From Kuschelorhynchus macadamiae (Eukaryota > Arthropoda > Insecta > Coleoptera > Curculionidae), in assembly GCA_030620095.1 (NCBI GenBank), contig JAUTXW010001311.1, positions 2,104,001 to 2,168,000 of the forward strand: a stretch of DNA of 64,000 nt, in the 5' to 3' direction. Of this stretch, positions 56,047 to 64,000 are shown piece after piece. The translations under genes were made by a program, and so were the position numbers. Under the pieces are notes generated by a model. That model had not been told where the DNA came from. It saw only the letters and a program-made list of their open reading frames with translations, and did no database searches. Each line of letters begins with the position of its first letter. The stretch's first letter is position 1.

Positions 56047-57560
56047 TCACCTTTTTTCAATTTCTATGGCTTCTCGAATTATTGTGGTTTTATAATGTTC
56101 TATTTTGGCAATCTCCCAACACCCATCGAAATTTATTTTGTGGCCGGTTTTGTGATGGTGTAGGAATAGAGCTGAGGTTGTTTGTTTGTTTCTGATGCTG
56201 AGTTTTTTCTCTTCCACTCTTGCTGTTATTCGCCTGTTAGTTTGCCCTACGTACATCATTTCACAGTCTGGGCACGGAATGCTGTATACTCCGTGGTATT
56301 CCAGTTTGATTTTATATTTTGGGTTTCCAAGTAATTTACCTATAGTTGTTTGTGGCTTGTGTATTATTTATACGTAGTGTTTCCTAAAAGTTCTTCCGGT
56401 TCTCTCTGTTCTGTATTTTACATATGATAAGACTACTTGTTGCTTTCACGATTCATAATTTTTGTTGTTCGTTGTTCGGGAAAGCTGTGCATTAATAGCT
56501 TTCTCTATGGTGCGATTTGTGTAGCCATTTTTTTTTAAACCGCTAGATATTATAGTACGTTTGTTTTGCCTCGTCTGTGTTTCAGTTAATCGCACGGTTC
56601 TGGATATTAGGGTATTGGCCACACCTTGAATTTGTACTGGGTGATGGATGTGATCTTGCGTTTAAATATTTGTCTGTATGTGTTGGTTCTCTATTCACGG
56701 TGTATTTGAAATGTCTGTTTTGCAATTTTGTGATTAGAACATCTAAAAATGGAAGTTTGTTGTTTTCCTCTAACTCTAGAGTAAATTGTATTCTGGGGTG
56801 GATTGAATTTACGTGAGTCAGAAATTTTTCGAACTCTGTTTGGCCATGTTGCCATATAATAAAAAACTTGCTTTCGGCAAAGCTTCTTTCTCGAAGTATA
56901 TCATAAAGAACTTTGCGACTACTAGTAATACCGAGGACCCCATTGGAGCACCATCTATTTGTTTATACATTTGACCGTTTAATGAAAAATTAATACTTTC
57001 GAGGTAATGCTCCTAGAATGCTCTTTAATAACAACCCTGGCCAATGCTTTGTCGATGGAAATACTGGGATACCACGACTTGACATCTAGTCTTGCTATGA
57101 TAGCGTCTTTTCAAGAAGGCTGTCTCGTATAATTCGAACATTGAAATGTTCCGAGTTTTTTACAAATGAATCGGCTTTTTCGACAGCTGGTTCCATAATT
57201 TCAGCAAGATATTTCACAATATGAACAATATATTTGATGGGCGCCTCTGGTTTATGTATTTTTCAGTTTAGGATATCTGCTCGACTTTCTAGTGGTATGA
57301 TTTTTTGTTGATTTTCGTGGATTATTGGTGAACTTTTTTATTTTATTTTTAGTTGTTCTTCTAGGTACGTAGTCGGAACCCTTGGACAAGGCTTATAACA
57401 ATTATTGTCTTGTAGGATATCATGCATTTTTTGTATGTAGTGCTGGGTATTCATAACCACAGGTTCTATTCTTTTATCTGCTGGAAGGATAGAGATGTCT
57501 TTATTTTTTCGAAGGTTTTTAGGGCCCTTTGTTTAGTGGCATTTAGGTATGGTGGTTTGC
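56047..57560 (-). pseudogene. Penelope-like RT with C-terminal GIY-YIG endonuclease
   Basis: RT pieces on the minus strand in order are ISILPADKRIEPVVMNTQHY (about 57505), MHDILQDNNCYKPCP (57420), SSPIIHENQQKIIPLESRAD (57310), IVHIVKYLAEIMEP (57225), LNGQMYKQIDGAPMGS (56970) and VAKFFMIYFEKEALPKASF (56920), with the DGAPMGS motif characteristic of Penelope RT. The catalytic-aspartate block downstream is not in a clean frame. The GIY-YIG-type nuclease frame (56259-56047) has MMYVGQTNRRITARVEEKK, HHKTGHKINFDG and IIREAIEIEK; its YVGQT and R residues fit the GIY-YIG fold. Several stops make it inactive. Confidence 0.8.
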
Positions 57561-57657
57561 TTGATCTTAAAGAGGAAGATTGCCAATATAGAACATTATA
57601 AGACCAGAATATCCCGAGAAGGCATATAAATTAAAAAACAAGGCGATTTGAATAAAA

Positions 57658-57866
57658 AGGACGAATCATTAAAACAACTAACCGTATGGAAGACAATAAT
57701 CGACAAATCTAAAATCACAATAAATTAATTAATATTAGCCCAACATCAACAGCACCATCTGGAAAACATAAAAAACGACCATTGGCCGCTCAGATATAAC
57801 CTTCGGCCCCCGGGTGGGAGGTATAAAAGGACTCGTACCAGTCATCAATACTTCAGTCTCTATTCG
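57658..57866 (+). repeat. Penelope-like terminal repeat, right copy
   Basis: Inverse copy of 55831-56037. GGTATAAAAGGAC (57830-57842) on the plus strand and TCAGTC at 57853 give a TATA/initiator spacing of about 22 nt, pointing away from the coding region. Confidence 0.75.
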
Positions 57867-58058
57867 CATGCGATAAATAATTCTTTTAAGAAAATAAACC
57901 AGTACCCAAGAATTTTTATCAAAATAAATATTAGACATGGTTTAAGAAAACGCAACAAAAAAAATAGTACCAGTACCTACGTCAATTTTCTTCGGCCGCG
58001 TTTGATTTCGAATCCAATATGGTGGAACAAAATGGCGCCCAATAATAATGTTTGAAAT

Positions 58059-58063
<5 letters not shown>

Positions 58064-58119
<56 letters not shown>

Positions 58120-58125
58120 ATAATG

Positions 58126-58162
<37 letters not shown>

Positions 58163-58170
58163 TATATATT
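58064..58170. repeat. Two (TA)n tracts
   Basis: TA runs of about 50 and 40 bases, separated by TGAAATAATAATGGA. Confidence 0.95.
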
Positions 58171-58559
58171 TCTAATAAAAGAAAATATTCATAATAAGGC
58201 AAGTAATGGAAATTTACCGATTTTTTGTGTATTGTATTGTAAGTAGAAGCTTCTGGCCAGACCAAATCAGATATTTACGTGCGTTTTAATGAAGCGGCGA
58301 CACGATAAATTGTTTTGGTGAATTTATTTTTATCTGATGGACTGTCTGTTTGAATTAAAGGTAGGTCTTTTCCAATAGACAATGCCAAAATCCGAAACTT
58401 AATACCTATCTCAATTCTTATTCAAAATATTGAAACTAGAATTTTATCCAAAAATGTTTATGTCATGTAAACATGTTATGCTGGGTATATTTTCAAAAAC
58501 TCATTGTAGGGCTAAGAATTAATATATTTCAACAATTGTGGGGTAAATAACAACTTCAG

Positions 58560-58905
58560 AATATGCAATTTATTTCTAAAAAATACGTTTTTTAATACGC
58601 CTCCTAAACCTTTATATATTATTGTAACCTATATTTGAAATTTTGCATTGTTCCAATATTTCTGCTCTAATATTCCCTATTTCTTCGGAAATTCGAATTT
58701 TAAGTTCTTGAATTGTATGGAGTCGTTTCTTGTAAACCTTGCTTGTTTGGGGTGTCCCCACAGTAACATATCAGGAGCCGTCAAATCAGGAGAATTAGAC
58801 GGCCATGTTATGACACCAAACCTTGATATCAAGCGACCGGAAAATATTCCTTTCATTACAATTCTAGTCTGCCTAGCTTTATTTGCGTTAACATCATATT
58901 GCTGA
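58560..58905 (-). pseudogene. C-terminal fragment of a mariner-type transposase
   Basis: The minus strand reads RFGVITWPSNSPDLTAPDML, then LWGHPKQARF (58860-58740), with the third catalytic aspartate. After a one-base shift it continues KRLHTIQELKIRISEEIGNI and RAEILEQCKIS. This is the last part of a DDE transposase of the Tc1/mariner group. The first two catalytic aspartates are absent. The plus frame at 58648-58905 is its shadow. Confidence 0.75.
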
Positions 58906-59039
58906 AGCCATATTTGATTTTAACCACGTCTGCATAATATGGAACTTGCATACATTTTTAAATACGAAAAAATACTAAATATTATAAGTATTTAATATTT
59001 AAACATGTATCTAAAAAAAAATCAATTTCATTGCCTTCC

Positions 59040-59500
59040 CGGTCGACAAACGGCAATTAAAAAAACCCTAAAATTCAAATTACGTCACCCGACCAAAAAC
59101 GGGACGTGACGTTATTACGTATACGCGAAATCTGGCAACGGTGCAACTTTCAACAACAACAGGCGTCATTCGTCAATCAAACGACATTTGTCTTTTTTGT
59201 GGTTACTGGACGACATTGACAGCGTTTGGTGATTTCAGTTTTGTTAGTCTCGAGTTTATTTTGTTCAGTTTGTTGTTTACGTATAAATACTTATTTACCA
59301 GTAATACACACTTGTCTTTTAAATAAGCATGAAAATTAAACCACAAAATTAAAACAAACAAAGCTGCCAATACTGCCATCAATCATACAGCTGACAGCCA
59401 ACTGATATTGCATTTTTGCAAGTCATTGGAGATGTTGCCCTACTGGTACGATGTGACGTCAAACCGTAGACGGCGCCAAATGCTGGCGTTTGAAATGATC
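59040..59500 (+). promoter_or_regulatory. CpG-richer stretch with CRE-like sites, possible old promoter
   Basis: Three CGTCA/TGACG sites (near 59086, 59105 and a full TGACGTCA at 59454) and TCAGTT initiator-like words (59237, 59266) cluster in a stretch visibly richer in CG than its flanks. No downstream coding exon is recognised. It may equally be a part of an unknown element. Weak inference. Confidence 0.25.
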
Positions 59501-59661
59501 CGTTTGCGCGCAAAATGTTAGAACTTTATTACAAAATAAGCATGGATTTTTAAGGCGTTATATTTTAGATATTTCCTTTTTATATGTAAGAAAATACATT
59601 ATTGTAACAAAAAAAAAATGCAACTTCCCTATTCTGGTCTAAAAATTGTCAACATATGAAG

Positions 59662-59888
59662 CTAACGCTCGGAGTTAATTGTGACAGTTTCACTATTTTC
59701 TTCGCAAAAATATGGTCCAACGATATCAAATGATAAAACACTACACCATATTATGGAGATCTTATGGTCGTGAAGCGATCCTTCATGGAGCTGTTGTGGA
59801 TTCTCATCTGTCCAGTAGCGATAATTTTTTTTATTATGATAGCCACCTAAATGGAAGTTAGCTTCTTCTGACATCATCAAAAAATGTA
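59662..59888 (-). pseudogene. Tc1-like transposase, start of the catalytic domain
   Basis: MMSEEANFHLGGYHNKKNYR has the position of the first catalytic aspartate changed to glutamate (SDEA in relatives, SEEA here). It is followed by YWTDENPQQLHEGSLHDHKI, IIWCSVLSF and VGPYFCEENSETVTIN. The remaining catalytic half is not recognisable before 59600. Confidence 0.75.
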
Positions 59889-60055
59889 ATTGAGTCGGTG
59901 AGATTAAAAACAGTATAAGTCCAAAATTTGACGTTTTGAGCTAAGATAGCCAATCATGTTAAAATTCCCTTCCGCATCGAATGAGGCTAAAAACCGTACG
60001 CTAAACATTGCCTGGTCCCATGTAGAAGCTTGGCCTTGCCAGCGATGAGCAGAAT

Positions 60056-60086
60056 AACAGTACGAGTCCGCGACTAGTACTGTTTT
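60056..60086. promoter_or_regulatory. Subterminal palindromic repeat, left
   Basis: AACAGTACGAGTCCGCGACT is followed by the inverted AGTACTGTTTTT. The same AACAGTAyAAGTCC word forms the inner TIR end (59909) and recurs at 62288-62307 as AACAGTACAAGTCCATGACT. This is a plausible transposase binding site (inference). Confidence 0.6.
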
Positions 60087-60232
60087 TATTCCCAACGACT
60101 GGAGCGCGTGCCCGGTCGATTCCATTGCGTTGCATTTTTTGTTTTGCAAGTTTACATTATTTTACAATATAAAGCTAAAGATACCAAATACCTGTGGTTA
60201 GTTTTTGTTGCGATTTTTGTGAATAAAACGAT

Positions 60233-62100
60233 TTAGTTCAAACTTATCTGAAAATAGTAGTACTAGTTCTGCTGACGAAGCTACTACTAGTGGTAGTAGA
60301 AAAAGAAAAAGAAACTTAAACGATTGGAAAGTAAATAAACGAAAAATAGCGAGACAAGAAGGTCGTGAATATATCACAATGAAGGGTGTAACGGTTCCAG
60401 AAAAAAAAGTTGGACCTCCATGCACGTAAGTAGTGTCTCATCAAAGTATATTTTTTAAGTATTTTCATATGAAATATTTTTCGATGTAAACAAAAATGCA
60501 CGGATAGTCTAAGTGATCAAGATAAAGTCGAAATATTGTCAAAGTTATATAAGGATAAATCCAAAAATGTGCAAGATACGTTCCTGCAAGGACTTATGGA
60601 AGTAAAACCTACCGAAAGACATAGAAAAAGGCTCGCTGATAGTGGTAAGCAGAGAGGAACACATTTTCTTTATTTCGTAATGCATCATAACAATCCAATG
60701 CCAGTATGCAAACAAGCGTTCATGAGTTTGTATACTGTATCACATTTTAGAGTTCAGCGCTTGAACACTCTGCTTGTCGCAGGACAGTCGCCATAAGATT
60801 TACGAGGTCCGCATCATAACAGACCTCGTGCTATTCAGGCTAACTGGCTTAATAAAATCAACGAACATATTGAATAATTTCCTGTAAAAACCACCCACTA
60901 TTCGAATAAAATCTACCGGTATTTAGATGCAGATTTAAATGTTAAAATAATGCATGACCTTTTTATAAAAAATATCCCGACGCACTGGGATTGGTGAAGT
61001 ATGAGTTCTTTTTAAAACACTTTAATGAAAACCATGGACTTAAATTTGGAAGATGTCAAGTTGATGTTTGCTCTGAATGCGAAAGGTTAAATGCAAAAAT
61101 TAAGGACAAAAACCTCAATGGCACGGCCAAGCGCGTAGCTGTGGCCGAACTGACGGTTCACGAAAGACGCGCTAAAAAATTCTATGCTAAAATAAAAGAA
61201 GTAGAGATTATGTGCCAAGATCGGCCTGAAATTATGGGAATTTCATTTGATTATATTCAAAATCTGCCTTTACCAAATATTCCAGTTCAGGAGATTTTTT
61301 ATTACAGACAACCGTGGGTATATGCCTTCGAGATCCACAATCTCAAAACCAATACCGGACACTTTTATAGTTATCATGAAGGCCAAGCCCTAAAAGGTCC
61401 AAATGAAGTTTGTTCCTTTCTTTATGATTATGTACTGAATCATATTCCTAATGAAGTAACAGAGATCTTTTTTCTGACGGTTGTCCTGGTCAAAATCGTA
61501 ATAACACCTTGGTGCGATTTTTGCTAGCATTACAAGGAACAAAGCGATTTAAAAAAATGTATCACTATTTTCCGGTGGTCACTATTTTCTTCCATGCGAT
61601 AAAGACTTTGGTACGGTTAAGAGGTTGGTTAAGAACCCTGACAGGGTCTACGTTCCTCAAGAATATGAAAAAATGATAACTTCCGCAAGAAAAAAATATC
61701 TTTCACTGTGAAAGAGATTCGCCATCATGATATTCTGTACTTTAAAAAGTGGTGGCCTCCTCATTACACAAAAACTTGCTCAATTTCCGTACGTAATAGT
61801 AACCCTTCAAGAACAGAAGCCTTTACGGTATTTTTATATGAAAGTGACACTCCTGCTTATGTGACAACTTGGGAATACATCGGTGGCCTAGCTTGATCTA
61901 CTTTCAAACTTCTGAAGCCAAATAAGACAAGTCCCCTTCTGTCAGTAGAACAGGCCTATCATGAACCGGTACCAATAAATATCAAAAAAGTTATTGATAC
62001 AAAAAAAGTCATGCGATATATTACTGGAGAAGACCTAGAGTTCTACTATCATATCACGTCGTGGAAGACAACCAACCAAGAAGCTGAAAACGACATTTAA
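60233..62100 (+). pseudogene. Transposase-like gene with RNase H-type motifs, one intron, several breaks
   Basis: The first readable exon (to 60425) has a basic region: SGSRKRKRNLNDWKVNKRKI. An 82-bp intron (GTAAGT at 60426, ending ATAG at 60507) keeps the frame. Exon 2 reads DKVEILSKLYKDKSKNVQDT and FLYFVMHHNNPMPVCKQAFM, with a stop at 60794. After a shift near 60968 the 178-codon frame reads FGRCQVDVCSECERL (paired cysteines), MGISFDYIQNLPLPN (candidate first acidic residue) and YRQPWVYAFEIHNLKT. After a shift near 61470 comes FSDGCPGQNRNN (candidate second), then MYHYFPV. The frame shifts again near 61580 and 61700, and the end is at 62100. I recall similar insect proteins carried as DUF7869; this is not verified. 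Confidence 0.75.
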
Positions 62101-62514
62101 AAAAGGAGAAAGTGTCAGTTTTTTATGTTTTTTATATTTAAACAATATTTCCATGTGCCTTTCTATGTTTTCCTACCAAAAATGTTGATTTTTTTTAGTA
62201 TAGAAAATAAAGTGTTAAATAGTTGAAAAATGTTAAAAATATAAAATTTAACAACTTATTTTACATTCTTTTGTAGTTGGGTGTAATAACAGTACAAGTC
62301 CATGACTTATTTTTTTGTATTAAGCAAAAACTAATGTTTTTCTTCATAGTTTTTTTACGCTAAAAGATGGGTGGCAGTAAGATCTATAATTACTCTGTAC
62401 ATGTCAAAACTCTAACCAGATTCGTTTAGGCGTAAAACAGTTTTTTTTGAAATTCTGAAAATGACGTTTCTGGACTTGTACTGTTTTTAATCTCACCGAT
62501 TCAATTGGTTTTCA

Positions 62515-62979
62515 TCATAAAATTCGCAAAAACTGTCTATAGAAAGCAATATGAACACATTTACATGCGTCTTTCAACTTATAGACTACTTGAATTTTGT
62601 ACGACTGAAAATGCAAATCAGAATGCAGAATTCTTCGCAAAGTCCTATTGGAAATTTGCGAAGCATCTGACTGTTTTGATACAGACCGTTCCTGACTTCT
62701 TTCTAACAATACGCATACCCCGCTAAATTTTGATCTAACATATCCTTTAATATCGAAATATCGAACCCACCTCATTATGGTTTGCCGTGTTGGAACATGG
62801 AACCCTTCCGTGTCTTCCCATATTAAACGCATAACGGAAATTGTTTTGCTTTTGCAAAATTTATTCAAAATAAACTGTTTTAGTACAAAAACACGTTGAT
62901 TAATTGGAAACTTATATATCATTATATAAATTGTTAATATTGATGCACACAAATGTACCAGCAGAACTGTCAATGGCAA
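62515..62979 (-). pseudogene. Tc1-like transposase, N-terminal half
   Basis: 154 codons with a helix-turn-helix-like region (RQTIMRWVRYFDIKGYVRSK) and the linker SNRTLRRILHSDLHFQSYKI. It then runs in a shifted frame to EFYDENQL at the insertion point. The first codons are uncertain, and the start given is only the first methionine. Confidence 0.7.
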
Positions 62980-63000
62980 AATATTGTTTCCATAGTATCC

Positions 63001-63653
63001 TACTCAAAATAAATGATACCAGATGCCTAATCCGTTATTTGGCCGTAAATTTAATTCATATTTATTATATCCTTTTAGAGTTTTCCGTAGACATAAATAG
63101 CAAGTGTTCCTACTCCGCCTTGAAGGAAATCAATGTTAATAAACTTATACTTATACGGCTTCTGCTCATTATGTTTTAATTTTATTTAATTAGTACATTA
63201 AATTTCATGAATTTTTTAATACATTTGTATTATTTAATATAACCTTTTAAGAAACACTTCCCTAGTGTAGTATCAATTACACAGGGTAACTAAATGAAAA
63301 CAAAAATTTGGTGCCGGTAATTTAACATCTGATTTTAGATGTTTTTAATGTGCTGATTCCAAAAATACCACCAGATCTTTTCTATCAGCTCTAGTTTTTG
63401 GGTTACAGGTTAATTGATATTTTTTTCTGATAAAGGACAACAAATAAAGAGATAAATATGTACTTAATCGTCAAAATAGAAATTTCCCAGAATCTAATTA
63501 ACCAAATAGATACCTGGAATTGTCCCTGACCCAATACTATACTGCTTGGCTGTACTCGATTTAGTATATTACTGAGTTTTCCCAAGTAAAGTTGTGCTAT
63601 CATTTTGTGTAAATTTTGGTCGTTTTGTAGTATCAAGACACTAAACTGAAACA
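63001..63653. other. Leader region of the 63654 gene and unassigned sequence
   Basis: No frame was recognised. The last 50 bases before the ATG (TATCAAGACACTAAACTG...) probably are 5' untranslated sequence of the cysteine-rich gene. Confidence 0.4.
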
Positions 63654-64000
63654 ATGGCATCCACAAGCAGACGTACCTGTGTAAATCATCCTGATGTTTT
63701 TTGTTATGTGTGTGGTGAATACACTTTGAAAGAGAGCAGAAAAACGATTTCTGACTTTGTGAAAAGAGCTTATCTTGCCTATTTTGGCGTTCATTTAGGA
63801 GATCAAGATAAATCTTGGGCCCCACATTTTATATGTAAAACGTGTGTTGAACATTTGCGACAGTGGACAACTGGAAAGAGGAAGTGCCTAGAGTTTGGTG
63901 TTACAATGGTTTGGAGAGAACCGCGAAACCATGATGACGACTGCTATTTTTGTCTCGTTAATATTAAAGGCATAAATAGAAACAAGACACAAATGGACAT
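63654..64000 (+). CDS. Cysteine-rich (ZAD-like) protein, partial at window end
   Basis: From the ATG at 63654 the frame is open for 115 codons to the end of the window. Paired cysteines lie at C17/C20 (FCYVCGEY), C61/C64 (ICKTCVEHLRQW) and C97/C100 (CYFC), with a further C9, C78 and H67. The C-x2-C, about 40 residues, C-x2-C spacing resembles zinc-coordinating ZAD-type domains, but the sequence is not a typical ZAD. I recall near-identical uncharacterised proteins in very many insect genomes, which suggests a multi-copy, perhaps mobile, gene; the function is not known to me. The start is supported by alignment with the relic at position 5. No intron is seen up to the edge. Confidence 0.8.
   Translation, partial: MASTSRRTCVNHPDVFCYVCGEYTLKESRKTISDFVKRAYLAYFGVHLGDQDKSWAPHFICKTCVEHLRQWTTGKRKCLEFGVTMVWREPRNHDDDCYFCLVNIKGINRNKTQMD

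Larger units (their letters stand above)
55831..57866 (-). mobile_element. Penelope-like element with inverted terminal repeats of about 207 bp
   Basis: The RT and GIY-YIG protein is encoded on the minus strand between two repeats that are inverted relative to each other (55831-56037 and 57658-57866). Shared blocks are CGAATAGAGACTGAAGTATT, CCTTTTATACC, TATGTTTTCC and TGTGATTTTAGATTTGTCGA. Penelope-like elements are known for terminal repeats in direct or inverted arrangement and for RT fused to a GIY-YIG nuclease. Confidence 0.8.
59892..62502 (+). mobile_element. 2611-bp DNA transposon, 31-bp TIRs, AATT duplication, unusual transposase
   Basis: The left TIR (59892-59922) is GAGTCGGTGAGATTAAAAAC plus AGTATAAGTCC. 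The right TIR (62472-62502) inverted is the same except for two positions (GAATCGG; TACAAG). AATT flanks both ends (59888-59891 and 62503-62506). Subterminal copies of AACAGTACRAGTCC lie at 60056 and 62288. The interior carries a spliced transposase-like gene on the plus strand. It was inserted into a Tc1-like transposase gene. Confidence 0.9.
59600..63000 (-). mobile_element. Tc1-like transposon relic split by another transposon
   Basis: The minus-strand transposase begins near 62979, breaks at 62506, and resumes at 59888 without loss of sequence. Joining at the AATT duplication restores a continuous reading (DENQL, then HFLMMSEEANFHL). I cannot place the outer TIRs with confidence. Confidence 0.7.

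Noticed and set aside
59904..60149. 81-codon minus-strand frame inside the unusual transposon
   Set aside because: Lies in the non-coding subterminal region opposite the transposase gene; no recognisable protein.
63403..63825. 140-codon minus-strand frame
   Set aside because: Overlaps antisense to the cysteine-rich gene that starts at 63654 and its leader; no protein similarity apparent.
1..64000. CRISPR arrays, bacterial operons, rRNA or tRNA genes
   Set aside because: No regularly spaced short repeats with unique spacers, no ribosome-binding-site-led gene clusters, and no tRNA cloverleaf or rRNA sequence seen on either strand.

Overview
The window looks like non-coding, repeat-dominated nuclear DNA of an arthropod, most likely an insect. 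It is AT-rich, carries several long (TA)n tracts, shows no bacterial gene organisation, and holds Tc1/mariner-type, hAT-like, gypsy-type, non-LTR and Penelope-like elements. The species cannot be read from the sequence. A beetle or other insect with a large TE-rich genome is plausible, but that is inference. I see no rRNA, tRNA or CRISPR array. The only reading frame that looks intact is the start of a short cysteine-rich protein at 63654, cut by the window end. A damaged relative of it sits at 5-199 on the same strand.

Layout. 1-200: fragment of the cysteine-rich gene. 1264-4381: candidate DNA element with terminal inverted repeats (TIRs) that holds a gene-like segment also found at 34.9-36.4 kb. 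5.3-8.1 kb: decayed tandem array of about 113-135 bp units (the 'AAGATGGCG' repeat), interrupted by a hAT-like insertion. 8.6-9.9 kb: two degenerate copies of a small gene-like sequence. 10.1-12.9 kb: TIR element with a damaged DDE transposase and a nested 700-bp foldback. 13.86-22.85 kb: the same repeat family interrupted by a minus-strand non-LTR retrotransposon (14.15-17.37 kb) and a 4.9-kb gypsy-type LTR element (17498-22370). The non-LTR element is itself interrupted by a 705-bp insertion that carries two hammerhead-ribozyme-like motifs.

23656-25847: mariner-type element with arms of about 628 bp. 26.8-28.9 kb: non-LTR relic. 30.4-32.1 kb: the AAGATGGCG repeat in inverted orientation. 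32.3-33.7 kb: mariner relic. 34.9-36.4 kb: the duplicated segment. 36.9-41.1 kb: nothing recognised. 41.1-44.0 and 45.3-46.1 kb: non-LTR relics. 46.8-48.3 kb: mariner relic with long TIRs. 49.8-52.9 kb: nearly complete non-LTR element. 55.8-57.9 kb: Penelope-like element with inverted terminal repeats. 58.6-58.9 kb: mariner fragment. 59.6-63.0 kb: Tc1-like transposase split by a different DNA transposon at 59892-62502, with matching 31-bp TIRs and an AATT target duplication.

The most interesting items are (1) the 705-bp insertion at 16473-17177, with a 13-bp target duplication and a type-I hammerhead-like fold in both inverted copies, which is a candidate retrozyme-like element; (2) the 2.6-kb transposon at 59892-62502, whose transposase is not one of the textbook superfamilies; and (3) the mariner-type element whose 628-bp arms duplicate the start of its own transposase. 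The genes here do not form a host pathway. They are a layered record of successive insertions, and several insertion orders can be read directly.
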